The notes under the pieces: generated by a model
Database searches by the model: none
What the model was told of the DNA's origin: nothing
Seen by the model: only the letters and a program-made list of their open reading frames with translations
Program-made: the position numbers and the translations under genes
NCBI GenBank assembly: GCA_018340375.1
Contig: JAFFJZ010000042.1
Coordinates: 1,835,161 to 1,899,160, forward strand
Direction of reading: 5' to 3'
Source: Gonatopus flavifemur
Taxonomy: Eukaryota > Arthropoda > Insecta > Hymenoptera > Dryinidae
DNA length: 64,000 bases
Shown: positions 23,662 to 35,736 of the stretch, piece after piece
Numbering within the stretch: position 1 is the stretch's first letter
Layout of the letters: each line of letters starts with the position of its first letter

Positions 23662-25523
23662 CAGGGTTCAGACCACTTTTGTTTCATCAATTTCCCTGAG
23701 TTTTCCCTGTGATTTCCCTGAGTAAAATCCCAATTTCCAAAAATCGTCAAATCATGAATGTCGATATTACAATCTCATAGTAAATTGATTTTCAATCCTT
23801 GCAGAAATAGTGAACTTTCGAACAGATTCAGTCGACCCAACCACAGTGAAGTGAAATACGGAGAAAGTCGATACGCGATTCAATTAATTTTTGTACAGGG
23901 TAGATTGAATCACTGCACAAGTTTTGCCGTATACAACCTCGTTGTAATTGACTCAATCGAATATTCTTTCCAATAGAAAAATGAAAAATCTATTATAAAA
24001 TAACTTGATGTCTAAATAACATCATCGTGTTAAGTAAAGTGTTATTTTATATAACACCTTACATATTATCTATTCAAGAGCACTGGTATAAAACATTCTA
24101 GTTCCTATTTTGGTGCAAACAAGGCACAAGTAAGGCATTCTACGTAACTTTTCTCTGCGTGTAGTATTAAGGTCTACTCTTACGCCAAAGGTACGCCTAG
24201 AATGATTTCTACTGAGGTTAGTTGGTTATTGGAGAACATATTTGTAATGATTAGTTCGCCAGAAGCATCTCCAGGTACTTCATTTTTCTGGAAGTTTTTA
24301 TCATAAAACTGTTATTAAATGTATTTCTACTAGGATACAATGAAATGAAATGAATTATGTTTCTCTAACAATTCATTAATAGGTCAGTATCAGAAAATCA
24401 CAATGATTAAATGGATTATCAAATACAGATATTCACTGAATAATAATTACTTCATAAATATAAAAACTTATAAGGATTCATTTTAATCAATTTCCCAAAT
24501 CTAGCAGTTCAAGATGAATAAGATTTTTAAATAAATAAAAAGTTTTTTGTTAAAACATTGTTTTGCCACCACCGGATTATCATGACCGTGACATTGTATC
24601 TAAAATTATAGAAAATTGATATAAACCAAACTTTGTTTTTATAAATTATAATTATGATACGCCATGTTTCATTACTACCAAGTGAAATGAATGATAAATT
24701 TGAGAAACCAAGATTATAAAGCAGTGGTCGAAGTTTATTCGTGCTGATTTTTTGGCCAGATCCTAACCATTTTCATGGAGCTGAAACTGGCAGCCGTGAA
24801 GCTAGCAGTCGATTGTCATAATTTCTTACATAACATTTTTATCAAAAATTTAAGTATCTGAAACGTTTAGTGGGATGCGACTTAATCGATTCCTGATATA
24901 AACGAAGCTTTAACAATGGTAATCAAAAGTTACGAGAACTGGCTGCTAATTTCAGCTTCAGGCCATTTTCAAGGGTTATACAAAAATCAAAACAGCCAAG
25001 ACGTTTCATATTTCATAAGATGATATCAAAATAAAAATTGTTGAATGTAGTGCTCGAATGCTTTGTCCGATAAGTGAAGAAACCTAGTACATGGAAAAAT
25101 ATTCCATTGGGAAAAAATTAAAAATAAATTTGGTGATTACGAATTCTTCGTATTTGATCATTTGAAACATAAGGTCAGAATTATTTCCAATTGCTAATTC
25201 CTTTTCATTTCCATCTAACAATTTAAAATTTTAGAAGTGTGAAACCTAATTTCCAATTTTTTTCAACGCCTATGGTTTGATAGGTTGAAGGGAATTTTTT
25301 CCTCAATGTATGATTTCTAAGATTTCACCAGTATTGATTCGGAAAATATGTTGTACAAAATTAAAAATAGAACTGACGAAGAAATTTTAATAATTTCCCT
25401 GAGATTTCCAGGCTTTTGAGAATTTTTGATGATTTCCCTGAGAATTCCCGGAGTTTTGAGTCAAATTTTCATTTCCCTGAGTTTTCCCGAATTTCCCGGA
25501 ATTCCAGATCTGTCTGAACCCTG
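23662..25523. mobile_element. 1.86-kb element inserted into the hAT transposase frame
   Basis: The termini are CAGGGTTCAGAC and its inverse GTCTGAACCCTG. TTTAA flanks both sides (23657-23661 and 25524-25528). Removing the element and one TTTAA restores the reading of the surrounding transposase remnant (ACL then KLPRSIEDLL), so the borders are fixed by the host frame. Both ends carry repeated ATTTCCCTGAGTTTTCCC-type words. The duplication is 5 bp, or 7 bp if the terminal TG is counted in it, which is short for hAT. No transposase is seen. Confidence 0.85.
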
Positions 25524-25528
25524 TTTAA

Positions 25529-26621
25529 AGTTGCCAAGATCAATTGAAGATTTACTAAGAAATTTAGGGTCTCATTTCAGCAGGAGTTTTGCGAGGCGAG
25601 AAAGCTTCAAAGAATTTCAACTGTTCTTCAACTGCGAGATACATAAAATATTATCTCCAGCCGTAACATGCTGGTTATGGTTAAAAGCTTGTGTTGACAG
25701 GGTTTTAGAGCAATATGTTGCACTTGAAGCTTACTTAAGAGTAGTGGTTCTTGAAGATCCTTCGAAAACCACTGCTGACATGCTCAACACAATGGCACAT
25801 AAAATCACTCAAATTCATCTGGAGTTTATGTCATACGTTCTAAGTTTATCAACTGATTCCAATACTTTATTTCAAGGAAATAGTTCTCCATTACATGTAT
25901 TTAAATCAGAGGTAGAAAAATTATGGAAAATCCTGTGCAGCAATTATTTAAAAATAGATTACGTTAAGAAATCAAACATATTTGAACTCCACCATAAGAA
26001 CAAAAGCATGTTTGTTGATTATGACAAAATGTATTTGGGAATCCAAGCATCTGAAAGTTCACGACTTTTGAAAAAACACAGTAATTATGGAGAAGAGATT
26101 GAACACTTTTATTCAAATTGTTCCAATTTCTATATAACTTTGATTACAGAAGTGAAAAAAATTCCGATTTCACGGATCCCCTATTTAATTTTATGAAAAT
26201 AGTTGACCCAAATTTCGCACAGAATTTTGAAAGAAAATCGTTACATGAAATCATTGACAGGTTCCCAATGTTAAAAGATGTCGTGGACATTCAAGCCTCA
26301 GAGGATGAATGGCGCAAGCACACATTATTGGATCATTGGAGATTTAATCTTGATCCATCACTTCCATCCCATACACATTGGGTTGAAGTTTCTCAACTGA
26401 AGAATCATGCGGATCAAGCAATGTTTCCAAATCTTCGGAAAGTCATTATCTTTCTACTAATCCTACCATTTTCTAATGCGAATGTTGAGAGAATTTTCAG
26501 TACTCTTGAAAATTGTAAAACAGTGCATAGAAATAACCTAAGAACAGATACTGTAGTTTCTCTGTTACTCATCAAAGAAGCAGTTGCAGAAGAAGGTGGT
26601 TGTGTAAAATTCGAACCTTAA
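25529..26621 (+). pseudogene. hAT-family transposase, 3' half of the split remnant
   Basis: It continues the 5' half with KLPRSIEDLLRNLGSHFSRS, then PAVTCWLWLKACVDRVLEQY and a long helical region. A frameshift near 26110-26150 moves the rest to another frame. The end carries HWVEVSQLKNHADQAMFPNL and ILPFSNANVERIFSTLENCK, the hAT C-terminal dimerisation motif, with a stop at 26619-26621. This is a different hAT lineage from the element at 16464-20719. I could not find this element's own termini. Confidence 0.85.
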
Positions 26622-26764
26622 AAAAAATGCTTGAGGCAAAGATAAGTTATCCAAAATAGTCGTATTCGTCATATCGTGCATCACATTTTACTACTTTACA
26701 TTAAAGAGTTTCTCTTTAATCGAAGTACTTTTTGAGAAAAGAAAGTACTGTTAAATAAGGTTTG

Positions 26765-27056
26765 TGAATTTTTGTCCAGCTGATTGAAAAGTAACTATAG
26801 AGACTTCCGAAGTAGCTGATCCAAGTGATCTGGATCACTTTTCCAGCTTTTCGATTGGTTGAAAAGTGATCCGAATCACTTGGATCAGCTACTTCGGAAG
26901 GCTCCTTTGATTCATAGCTACGTTATATAAGGCTTTCTGGAAACTATTTGCTTTCTCAATTATTACCGTTGATATAGTAGTAATTTTACTATACTGTGTT
27001 ATTTACTTGAGTAGAAAATATGATTTTATGAGATAATAATCTTTAGGATTCTCACT
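26765..27056. repeat. 292-bp direct repeat, left copy, flanking the LINE
   Basis: Base for base it matches 30405-30696 as far as I can read, including line-by-line comparison of the whole block. It contains a palindromic MITE (about 26795-26905) with arms GAAGTAGCTGATCCAAGTGA. The LINE lies exactly between the two copies, so this is best read as an exceptionally long target-site duplication. Confidence 0.9.
26795..26905. mobile_element. Palindromic MITE (GATCCAAGTGATC family)
   Basis: The arms CCGAAGTAGCTGATCCAAGT and their inverse surround a short centre GCTTTTCGATTGGTTG. The same family occurs in the right copy of the repeat (about 30435-30545) and, diverged, at 32987-33098. Confidence 0.7.
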
Positions 27057-30000
27057 CCTCCCCGTGGATGATTGCGGGTCTTCCAGGGGGATATTCATGA
27101 TACCTGTCCTTGATATCCTTTTTATCCATCCCTGGTAGTATCTGCTTCCTTTACGTGGTGGGGAGGATAAGTATCTCAGAGTTGGATCTTTTTTTTTGAG
27201 TGGAATAAACTACTCAAGAGAAAGAATACAAACTCAGAGAAACGAAATCATCCTAATGCCAGAAACATCGGCAAAATCAAACGGAAGGAAAGCAAGGGGA
27301 AACTACCTTCCTTGACATGTTTCAATACTTCCCGAGGAAATGAAACCTTTTTCCTAACCTGGAATATTATGTAACAAAAACAAACGAACAAATTAATAAA
27401 TACATGATGGCGCTCTCTCGAGTAAAATATTCCGGAGGTAAACTAGTCTCCCGTTCGGATCTCCGGGTGGAGGCTGCTCGAGGAAGCTTCATCAGCAAGG
27501 AACGAAAACCGAAGAATAGGATAGGGAAAAGAAACAACATTCTTCGAGTCGGAGCGTGGAATGTTAGATCACTGAGGCAAGCGGGAAAATTAGAAAATTT
27601 GAAATTAGAAATGAATAGGTTGAATATAGACGTAATGGGGATTAGCGAAATGAGATGGCCACAAGAGGGCGATTTCTGGAGTGGGGATTATAGAATAATT
27701 CATACAGGATCAAAGAACGGTCAAGCAGGTGTAGGAATTGTGATGCATAAAAGAGTAGGAAATAGAATAGAAAATTATTTGCAACATAATGAACGTGTGA
27801 TGATGGTTAGAATCAGAACAAAACCGGTAGACACAGTCATAGTCCAAGTATACATGCCCACATCTGCATATTCGGAGGAAGATATTGAAAAAACGTACGA
27901 AGAAATAGAAGGAGTGATAGAATATGTGAAGGGAGAAGAGAATTTGATAGTGATGGGGATTGGAATGCGGTAGTAGGACAAGGAAAAGAGGACAACATTA
28001 TAGGAGATTTCGCGGTAGGGAGGAGGAACGATAGAGGACAACGTTTAGTCGAATTTTGTGAAAATCATAAGATGGTTATCACAAACACTTTATTCGAAAA
28101 TCATCCAAGAAGAATCTACACTTGGAAAATGCCAGGAGATACAGCAAGATACCAAATTGATTACATATTAGTGAAACAAAGATTTAGAAACCAAGTGAAA
28201 AACTGTAAAACTTATCCATGTGCAGATATAGATAGTGATCATAATATGTTGATGATGAAATGTTCTCTGAAATTCAAATCTCTGAAGAAGAAAAGGAAAA
28301 TGCAGAAAAGATGGAATTTGAAGAACCTCAAGCAAAAACAAACGCATGAGGCATTCGAGAAAATGTTGGATGAAAAATTGGGAGATCAAAAGAGAAAGAC
28401 TTGGGAATAGAGAGGAGATGGACAAAGATGAAGGGAATATAAGAGAATGTGCGGATAAGATTTTGAAGAATGATGGAGTAGAAGCTAAAAACCCATGGAT
28501 AACGGGAGAAATTTTAGAATTGATAAATGAAAGAAGAAAATACAAGAATAATGATAGCCAAGAAGGCCAGCAACGATACAAATCATTGAGAAATAAAATA
28601 ATAAGAGAATCAAGGAAAGCAAAAGAACAGTGGTTAGAAGAGAAATGTCAGGAAATAGAAATGAGATTGCATTTAGGAAAAATAGATGAAGCATATAGGA
28701 TTATTAAAAGATTTTTCGGACAAATGAAATCTAGAAGCCATAAGATTAGAAACTCTCTAGGACGACAATTGATAAAAACGGAAGAGAAAATAGAACAGTG
28801 GATCAATCATTTGGAAGACTTGTATAGAGGAAACGATGATATAGCACTATTAGAGAAGGAGGAGGATGTAGATGAGGAAGAATTGGGAGATTCGATATTG
28901 AGATCAGAATTCGACAAGGCTTTGAAAGAATTGAAAAATAATAAAGCGCCAGGCATAGATGGCATAAGTGCGGACCTTATAAAAGCCTCCAGTGAAGGAA
29001 CTCGCGACGCACTGTTTGAATTGATTAGAGATATGTACGAAAAAGGAGAAGTACCGGAAGATTTCCAAAAGAATAAAATTGTCGCTATCCCGAAAAAACG
29101 AGGGGCAGACAAATGCGAGAACTACAGAACGATCAGTTTAACTTCACATGCTTCGAAAATACTGACCAAAATTATATACAGGAGGATGGAAAATAAAATA
29201 GAGAGTAGATTGGCAGAGGATCAGTTTGGTTTCAGAAAAAATAGGGGAACGCGAGAAGCAATCTTAGCACTCAGGGCAGTAATAGAGAAAAGGATAGCGC
29301 TGAAGAAATCTGTGTACATAGGTTTTGTAGATATACGAAAGGCTTTCGATAATGTGGACTGGGAGAAGATGTTTGCGATCCTGAAGAAGGTGGGAATAAA
29401 TTATAAAGATAGAAGAATAATATACGAATTATATAGGAATCAAAGTGCAATAATAGACATAGAGGGTCAGGAAGGGGAAGCACAAATAAGAAGAGGGTGA
29501 GACAAGGATGCTCATTATCGCCACTGATGTTCAATTTATATATAGAAGAAGCAATGAACGAAGTGAAGGAGGAAATTCAATCGAAATTACAGATTCAGGG
29601 AGAAAATATAAGTATGTTGAGATTCGCGGATGACATAGCTATATTGGCCACGAGTAGTACTGAGTTAGAAAATATTCTCAACACCATGAGAACAATATTA
29701 TTGGAAAACTATTGTATGAATATAAATAAAGACAAAACAAAATTCATGATGTGTACAGCAGCGAAAACAGCTAGAAGAACGAGAATCAAAATAGATACCG
29801 AGACAATTGAACAGGTGAAAGAATTCAAATATCTAGGAAGCATAATTACAGAGAACGGCAAAAGCGAAAGAGATATAAGAGCAAGAATAGCACAAGGGAA
29901 ACAGGCTTTTCATCAAAAGAGACAGTTATTATGCTCAAAAAATATAAGCTTGGAAGTAAGGAAGAAATTCTTGAAAAGTTACGTTTGGAGCACAGCATTA

Positions 30001-30404
30001 TATGGTTGCGAAACTTGGACAATGGGGAAAACTGATCAACGAAGACTTGAAGCTTTTGAAATGTGGTGTTATAGGAGGATGCTCAGAATAAAATGGATAG
30101 ACAAAGTCAAAAATGAAGAAGTACTCGAGCAGATAAATGAAGAAAGAAATCTTTTGAAACACATCGTGAAAAGGAGAAGCAATCTTATAGGACACACATT
30201 ACGGCATGAGAGTTTATTGAAAACAATATTGGAAGGGAAAATGAATGGTAAAACTGGTAAAGGTAGACCTAGAGCAAGTTATATGAAGCAAATCGTACAA
30301 GACAAGGGATGTAGTAGATATGTAGAAATTAAGCGTTTGGCGGATAATAGACAGGGGTGGAGGGTTTCATCAAACCAGTCGTAAGACTGATTACTTCATG
30401 ATGA
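27057..30404 (+). mobile_element. Full-length RTE-type LINE retrotransposon
   Basis: A 3348-bp non-LTR element with a 5' leader of about 350 bp, an endonuclease-reverse transcriptase region (27404-30384) and a very short 3' end finishing in ATGATGATG. Small size, a single apurinic-like endonuclease plus RT, and a 3' end made of a short trinucleotide run all fit the RTE clade (BovB/CFDP2-like group). It is flanked by an exact 292-bp direct repeat. The identity of those flanks implies recent insertion. Confidence 0.88.
27404..30384 (+). pseudogene. RTE endonuclease-reverse transcriptase, three frameshifts
   Basis: The apurinic-like endonuclease begins near residue 45 with GAWNVRSLRQAGKLENLK, then ISEMRWP, and after a frameshift DWNAVVGQG and a terminal DSDHNML. 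The RT follows with NNKAPGIDGISADLIK, FQKNKIVAIPKKRG, EDQFGFRKNRGTREAI, VDIRKAFDNVDW, RQGCSLSPLMFNLY and the catalytic box LRFADDIAIL. A C-terminal region has STALYGCETWTMGK and WCYRRMLRIKWIDKV, typical of the RTE/BovB-like group. Frameshifts lie near 27956 (a missing base in a G run), near 28405 and near 29495 (a missing base in a G run). Without them the product would be about 990 residues, the expected size. Every catalytic motif is present. Start chosen at the ATG 27404, upstream of the endonuclease. Confidence 0.9.
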
Positions 30405-30696
30405 TGAATTTTTGTCCAGCTGATTGAAAAGTAACTATAGAGACTTCCGAAGTAGCTGATCCAAGTGATCTGGATCACTTTTCCAGCTTTTCGATTGGTT
30501 GAAAAGTGATCCGAATCACTTGGATCAGCTACTTCGGAAGGCTCCTTTGATTCATAGCTACGTTATATAAGGCTTTCTGGAAACTATTTGCTTTCTCAAT
30601 TATTACCGTTGATATAGTAGTAATTTTACTATACTGTGTTATTTACTTGAGTAGAAAATATGATTTTATGAGATAATAATCTTTAGGATTCTCACT
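30405..30696. repeat. 292-bp direct repeat, right copy
   Basis: Identical to 26765-27056 with a constant offset of 3640. Beyond the copy the sequences diverge at once (CCTCCC on the left, GAAGAA on the right). Confidence 0.9.
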
Positions 30697-30777
30697 GAAG
30701 AATTTGGGTTACGTGATACTAACCGTACTGTTACATTTCCATATTGATTAAGATTTCCAAATTCAGAGTCTGAAATA

Positions 30778-32039
30778 CCAGGTGTGTAAGTATGAAACCG
30801 GAATTTGCCCATAGGTGGCGCTAGATGTCAATTCAGTTACCGACACATCACGTCAGCAGTGTCTTGTTATTGTATTGATATCCGACAAAGATTTCCAACT
30901 CACAATAACACGAGTTTCATTCAGTAGCATATAAACATGTCGAGTTTTGTGCCAACAAATTACGATTTGCGGACAGCGCTACTTTTCTGTTTTCATCTGA
31001 AGAAAACCGCAGCCGAATCGCATCGAATGCTTGTGGAGGCGTTTGCTGAGCATGCTCTCGGTAAAACACAGTGTTTCGGGTGGTTCAAACGGTTCAAAAG
31101 TGGCGATTTTGACGTGAGGAACGAAAAACGTGGAAGACCACCGAAAAAGTTTGAAGACGCTGACCTGCAAGCCTTGTTGGACTAAGACGACGCTCAAACA
31201 CAACAATAACTGGCGGATCAGTTAAAGGTGACCCGAGAAGCCATCTCCCTTCGGTTGAAAGCCATGGACAACATACGAAAGGTGGGGGAATGGACTCAAC
31301 GAAAGACAGCGGGAAAACCGCAAAACATCATGCGAAATGCTGCTCGCCAGGTTCCAAAGAAAGTCATTTCTCCATCGAATTGTGACTGGCGATGAAAAGT
31401 GGATATATTTCGAGAATCCTAAGCGCAAAAAGTCATGGGTTACTGCAGGTGAACCATCAACATCGACGGCAAGACCAAACTGCTACGGACGAAAAACAAT
31501 GCTGTGTGTTGGGTGGGATCAGAAGGGCGTAATCTACTACGAGCTGCTGAAACCTGGGGAAACTGTCAATACTCAACGCCACCGATAACAAATGATCAAT
31601 TTGGATCGAGTTTCGCGTGACAAACGACCAGAATACCAACAAAGACAACACAAGGTGTTATTGCTGCATGACAATGCACCAGCACACAAAGCAAAACAGG
31701 TTCAGGAAACGATAGAGTCGTTCCGTTGAGAGATTCTTCAGCACGCGCCTTACTCACCGGACCTTGCCCCATCCGATTACTACTTGTTTGTCTCGATGGG
31801 ACACGCACTTGCTGAGCAGCGCTTTACTTCTTATGAAGATGTACGAAAATGGCTCGATGACTGGTTTGCCTCAAAAGAGCAACAGTTCTTTTGGCGCGGA
31901 ATCCACAAATTGCCAGAAAGATGGAAAAAATGTATAGATAACGACGGACAATACTTTGGATAAGTTACTTTGTATCATATCATTACAATAAACGTGTTTT
32001 TTCTGTACAAAAATTCCGGTTTCATACTTACACACCTAA
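30778..32039 (+). mobile_element. mariner element, 1262 bp
   Basis: The inverted termini read AGGTGTGTAAGTATGAAACC at the left (from 30780) and its inverse at the right, after two differing outer bases. TA flanks both ends (30776-30777 and 32040-32041), the Tc1/mariner target duplication. Length is normal for mariner. The transposase inside is broken. Confidence 0.92.
30937..31963 (+). pseudogene. mariner transposase, inactivated
   Basis: It opens MSSFVPTNYDLRTALLFCFH and contains the helix-turn-helix region with QCFGWFKRFKSGDFDVRN and the RGRPPKKFEDADLQALLD linker. The D,D34D catalytic triad is visible in IVTGDEKWIYFENP, LLHDNAPAHKAK and YSPDLAPSDYYLF, with 34 residues between the second and third Asp. 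The C-terminus reads RGIHKLPERWKKCIDN before TAA 31961-31963. Breaks are in-frame stops at 31183-31185, near 31208 and near 31727, and frameshifts between about 31280 and 31340. Confidence 0.9.
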
Positions 32040-32146
32040 TATGTATGAGTTCTTAAAAATAGCTGAGCAATGTCTCCAAATGAAATGTCCCAACTGAATG
32101 TCACTTGTCGATGAAATACACAGTAATAAATAAGCATCCACGAAAC

Positions 32147-32649
32147 CCCGAAGGGAACATGAAGCTCCGACGAACGTTCAGAATAGATCATGATAGATCA
32201 GACTGAAGCTCCGTTAGAGCTCAAGTTTAGATTCGGAAACGTTCGACGAAGGTCCGATGAACGTTGAAATGTCCGCTTGAAAATAGCTTGAATGAAGGTT
32301 CATAGAACGTTTATTGAAGATTCTACAAAGATTCATTCAACCTTCAGTTTTTTATGTTTCAGACGGAATTACAATTATAGTTAGAAATGCCCCAATCTTT
32401 CATTTTTTCGTGGAAAAATATACTTTGAAAAAAACTTTGATCGAAAAATTGCAACTCGAACGAACCTTTAGCAAACGTTCGATGAACGTTTTATAAACGT
32501 TCATTCAAACTATTTTCAAGTGGACATTTCAACGTTCATCGGACCTTCGTCGAACGTTTACGAATCTAAACTTGAGCTCCAACAGAGCTTCAGTCTGATC
32601 TATCATGATCTATTCTGAACATTTGTCGGAGCTTCATGTTCCCTTCGGG
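32147..32649. mobile_element. 503-bp palindromic MITE, copy 1 (CCCGAAG family)
   Basis: It starts CCCGAAGGGAACATGAAGCT and ends with the inverse, CCTTCGGG. Long imperfect arms carry CGTTCGACGAA, AACGTTGAAATGTCCGC and AGATCATGATAGATC. The length is exactly 503 bp, as in copies at 58867-59369 and 62647-63149. A candidate 2-bp AC flanks both sides, but the duplication is not consistent among copies. An eroded half-copy lies at about 34808-34965. Confidence 0.8.
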
Positions 32650-32986
32650 ACGTTATTTACTGAATCAGGATCTTCCATTCCGGGACATCAGGCAGTAAAT
32701 TTTATTCACCTATCTAAAATAAAAATATGATTTATTCGTCATTATTCCAAGTTGATATGTAGTCATTGCTATTCAGTATTATTTTCATATTATTTTATAA
32801 GTGTTGTCCTACTAAATCCATATTTATGATCTAACAGTGTGAAATATAAGTATTTTTCCCCTATTGATCATCTGAATACAAAACATGGTTGATTGACTTC
32901 TTATAGTTCATTTTTTATAGAATTGTCATTTTCTTATATGACAATAAATTTCATTGCCTGCAATTCTGAAATTTCAATATATTCAT

Positions 32987-33098
32987 GGAGGTTTCCAAAA
33001 TCACTGATCCAAGTGATCCAGATTACTTTTCAATCTTTTTGATTGGTTGAAAAATTATCCGGATCACTCAGGTCAGCTACTTCGGGAGCCTCCCATAT
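32987..33098. mobile_element. Palindromic MITE, diverged copy
   Basis: The ends GGAGGTTTCC and GGGAGCCTCC are inverted, with inner arms CTGATCCAAGTGATCC. Same family as the MITE inside the 292-bp repeat. Confidence 0.65.
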
Positions 33099-35330
33099 GT
33101 TCATTCATCCAAACAAAACAAAATATGGAAAGATAAACAAAAATTCCGATCCATTTTCAACGATTCATCGATCAACATAGAATTGGCCAATTAATTGATG
33201 AAGCGATTAACCGGAATCCATCAATTAATCGAAAAAAACGATTGACCGGAATCCACCGATTAACCGAAATCTTCCGATTAATCCATTAATCGTTGATAAT
33301 CAACCGTTTTAATCGATTGATCGATAAACCGTACGGCCCCACTGTAAGGGTTAATTGTTTCTTCTGTTGTATTTGGAAGTAAACAAAATTGAGAAAGAAC
33401 TCCTTCCTGAGTAGTATATAGTTTATTACTTTGTTGGCTGAATCTCAACATGACTTTTGTTTTTGCCGCCCATGCGCCATGTAGGTTGCCGCCCCTTATG
33501 AGGCAGCGAAAATTAATTTCTCACGGAATTGAAAAAAATGTTTTTAAATGGAATTCAAAACAATTATTTTAGAATTATTCAAATGAAAAAAAAATTTGTT
33601 TGTCACGATTGCCGCCCTTTCATGGCCTGCCGCCCCTGCGCCATTGCGCTGTTGGCGCAGGCCATAGTCCACTCCTGATCCCTTTCCAAATTGCATGTAT
33701 TCAAAATACCACAATGCTCTTTCTGCCTTCAAAGACTTCTCTCTCTCTATCCGATGGAAAATGTGGATAGTTTTTTAAAATACATTTTGCTGCCTACCCA
33801 ATTTGTATGCAGCGCATCAGACTTTGTATAACTGTCGGGTGTATCAACTTATGGCAAACAATATTTGATCGGAATCACCAATGGATACTTCTTGCGTGAT
33901 TTCACTAAATTAGAGACTGTGAGTTCAAGTAGACGAATTCCGAGTCCCAGGGTAAATCATTCCAAGTGATTCAGTTTGATATCTGACTAATTGTCGACAA
34001 TACGGGAAAATGCTTCAGATGGAACCTAAAAAGTTACAAAAGGAAAGTATAGACTTTGATAGATCCAACAAAGGTTACTTTAAAAAAATCTGAAGGGTCA
34101 ATTTGTACCAGGGATGGTAGAATCGATTTCGATTTTAATCGAAAATCTAACCGAAAAAATCGAGAGGGGCTGAATTTGCCGAATGAACATAATTTCACAA
34201 GCGCTAGTAATTTCTGGTGATTACAGAAAAGTGACTAACGATTATCAAATTATGTTTTTTCGGTGGAAAATTCGTTCGGCGAACTCACCCCCTATCAATA
34301 AATCGATTACAGTAGACTCTGGATGCTTCCGCAGGCATTAAGATTAAATCAATTCCCTAGAGGCTGATTTCCGACTTTTTTTCATATTAAACTCAGGCAA
34401 TTTGTTGGAAAAACAAAGTATCGAAAATCAGTAAGTTGGTTAATTCTAATGGACAGATGAAAGATCAATTCAATTTCACAGGACCTTACCAATCGGTAGG
34501 TAAGTTCTTGTGAAAGGTAAAATCGACCTCGATTTTAATCATTGAACTGTATAATATACTGGAATGAGCATCATTCGAAAATTTGTCGTCAAAGAGAGAC
34601 AGTCGAGTACACTGTGCGAGAAAAAGAAGCAGACACCCTTTACACTCATCATCCCTTTTTAAGATGCATGTATTGAAAAGAAACAACGCTATTTCATCTT
34701 GCATTTCACACTGACGAAGGATCTCTCCTTCCATCCTATAGGAAATTTCGCCAGTGCTCTTCCCAGTATGTTATATAGTTCAATGATTTTAATTGAAAAT
34801 TGAACCGTTCTTGGAACCATTCTCAAACGGACATTCCAATGTTCATCTCAACTTTGTAGAAAATTTACGAACCTCAAGATTGGCTCCAACGGAGATTTAA
34901 ACGGAACGGTAATGATTTTTTCTGAACGTTCGTCGGAGCTTCATATTCTCTTCGAGAATTATTTGATCTGGAACATTTCCCCGTATTTCCAACGGTTCGC
35001 GAAATATTTGACTGAATCACTTAAAACAACTTACCCTCCGTGTGGATATATGTATATATTCGTCAACAATAACCTCACTTCATAAAGTTGTTGTGTCTGT
35101 AGAAGTTTCAGTACTTGATGTGACCATTTATCCCTTATTATTTCATCTTTTCCAATTGACTATAAATGATTGGCGTAACTTCTTTCAATGCTGTGGTGAA
35201 GTGTGATCGGTAATTGCGTGATTCATCGCCTCAATTTTTCTACACCTCAGCTGAAAAGTCTGCATAAATTCTTTAACGTTTTCAAGTGAAATCTAGCTCT
35301 TTCCAAGTCTTACATTTGGGTCTTTCTTAT
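33099..35330. other. No gene; eroded repeat ends
   Basis: 33170-33345 is rich in AATCGATTAA words and ends ACGGCCCCACTG, the inverse of a hAT-like CAGTGGGGCCGT terminus. At 34127 CAGGGATGGTAGAATCGATT looks like another hAT-type end, followed by ATCGATTT-rich sequence. At 34540-34760 TACTGGAATGAGCA and TATAGTTCAATGAT match the palindrome described at 55572-56460. At 34808-34965 there is a half-copy of the 503-bp MITE. No coding exon is visible. Confidence 0.5.
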
Positions 35331-35637
35331 TTCTATACCCATACAGCACCGGGAGGCACTATCAACATCCTTGGAACGTCTTCCAAAACATTGGAATGTT
35401 CTAAAAATGTTTCGGGACGTTCAGAAAACATCGCATGTATATACCAGGGATGTACAAATGTTCAGTATAGTCTCATTTAGGTTTTCATGGAACGTTTATA
35501 AAACATGTAAAGTGAGAATTTGTTAATCATCAAACTTGTGCCAAATCTTTCAATATTCTCCATTTCGAGGAGATGCAAATGAACTGCGATGAAACCTGTA
35601 TCGATAGATTTCATAAATTACATTTGCATCTCTTTAA

Positions 35638-35733
35638 GAGGATACGAGCGTTTACCATCCGAGCACGTTGGTTAGAAAAAGACAAACTTATACGCTAAAA
35701 AAAGAGGTCCGAAGTGAACGCTCGTATCCACTC
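35638..35733. mobile_element. Short hairpin MITE next to TTAA
   Basis: TTAA (35634-35637) is followed by GAGGATACGAGCGTTTACC, and the right end reads GAACGCTCGTATCCACTCAA. Related to the 93-bp TTAA MITEs described below but diverged. The right-hand TTAA has become TCAA, where the next hairpin element begins. Confidence 0.55.
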
Positions 35734-35736
35734 AAG

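Noticed and set aside
26765..30696. LTR retrotransposon, with the 292-bp repeats as LTRs
   Set aside because: The internal coding region is a non-LTR endonuclease-RT with no gag, protease or integrase. The repeats lack TG...CA ends and contain an unrelated MITE.
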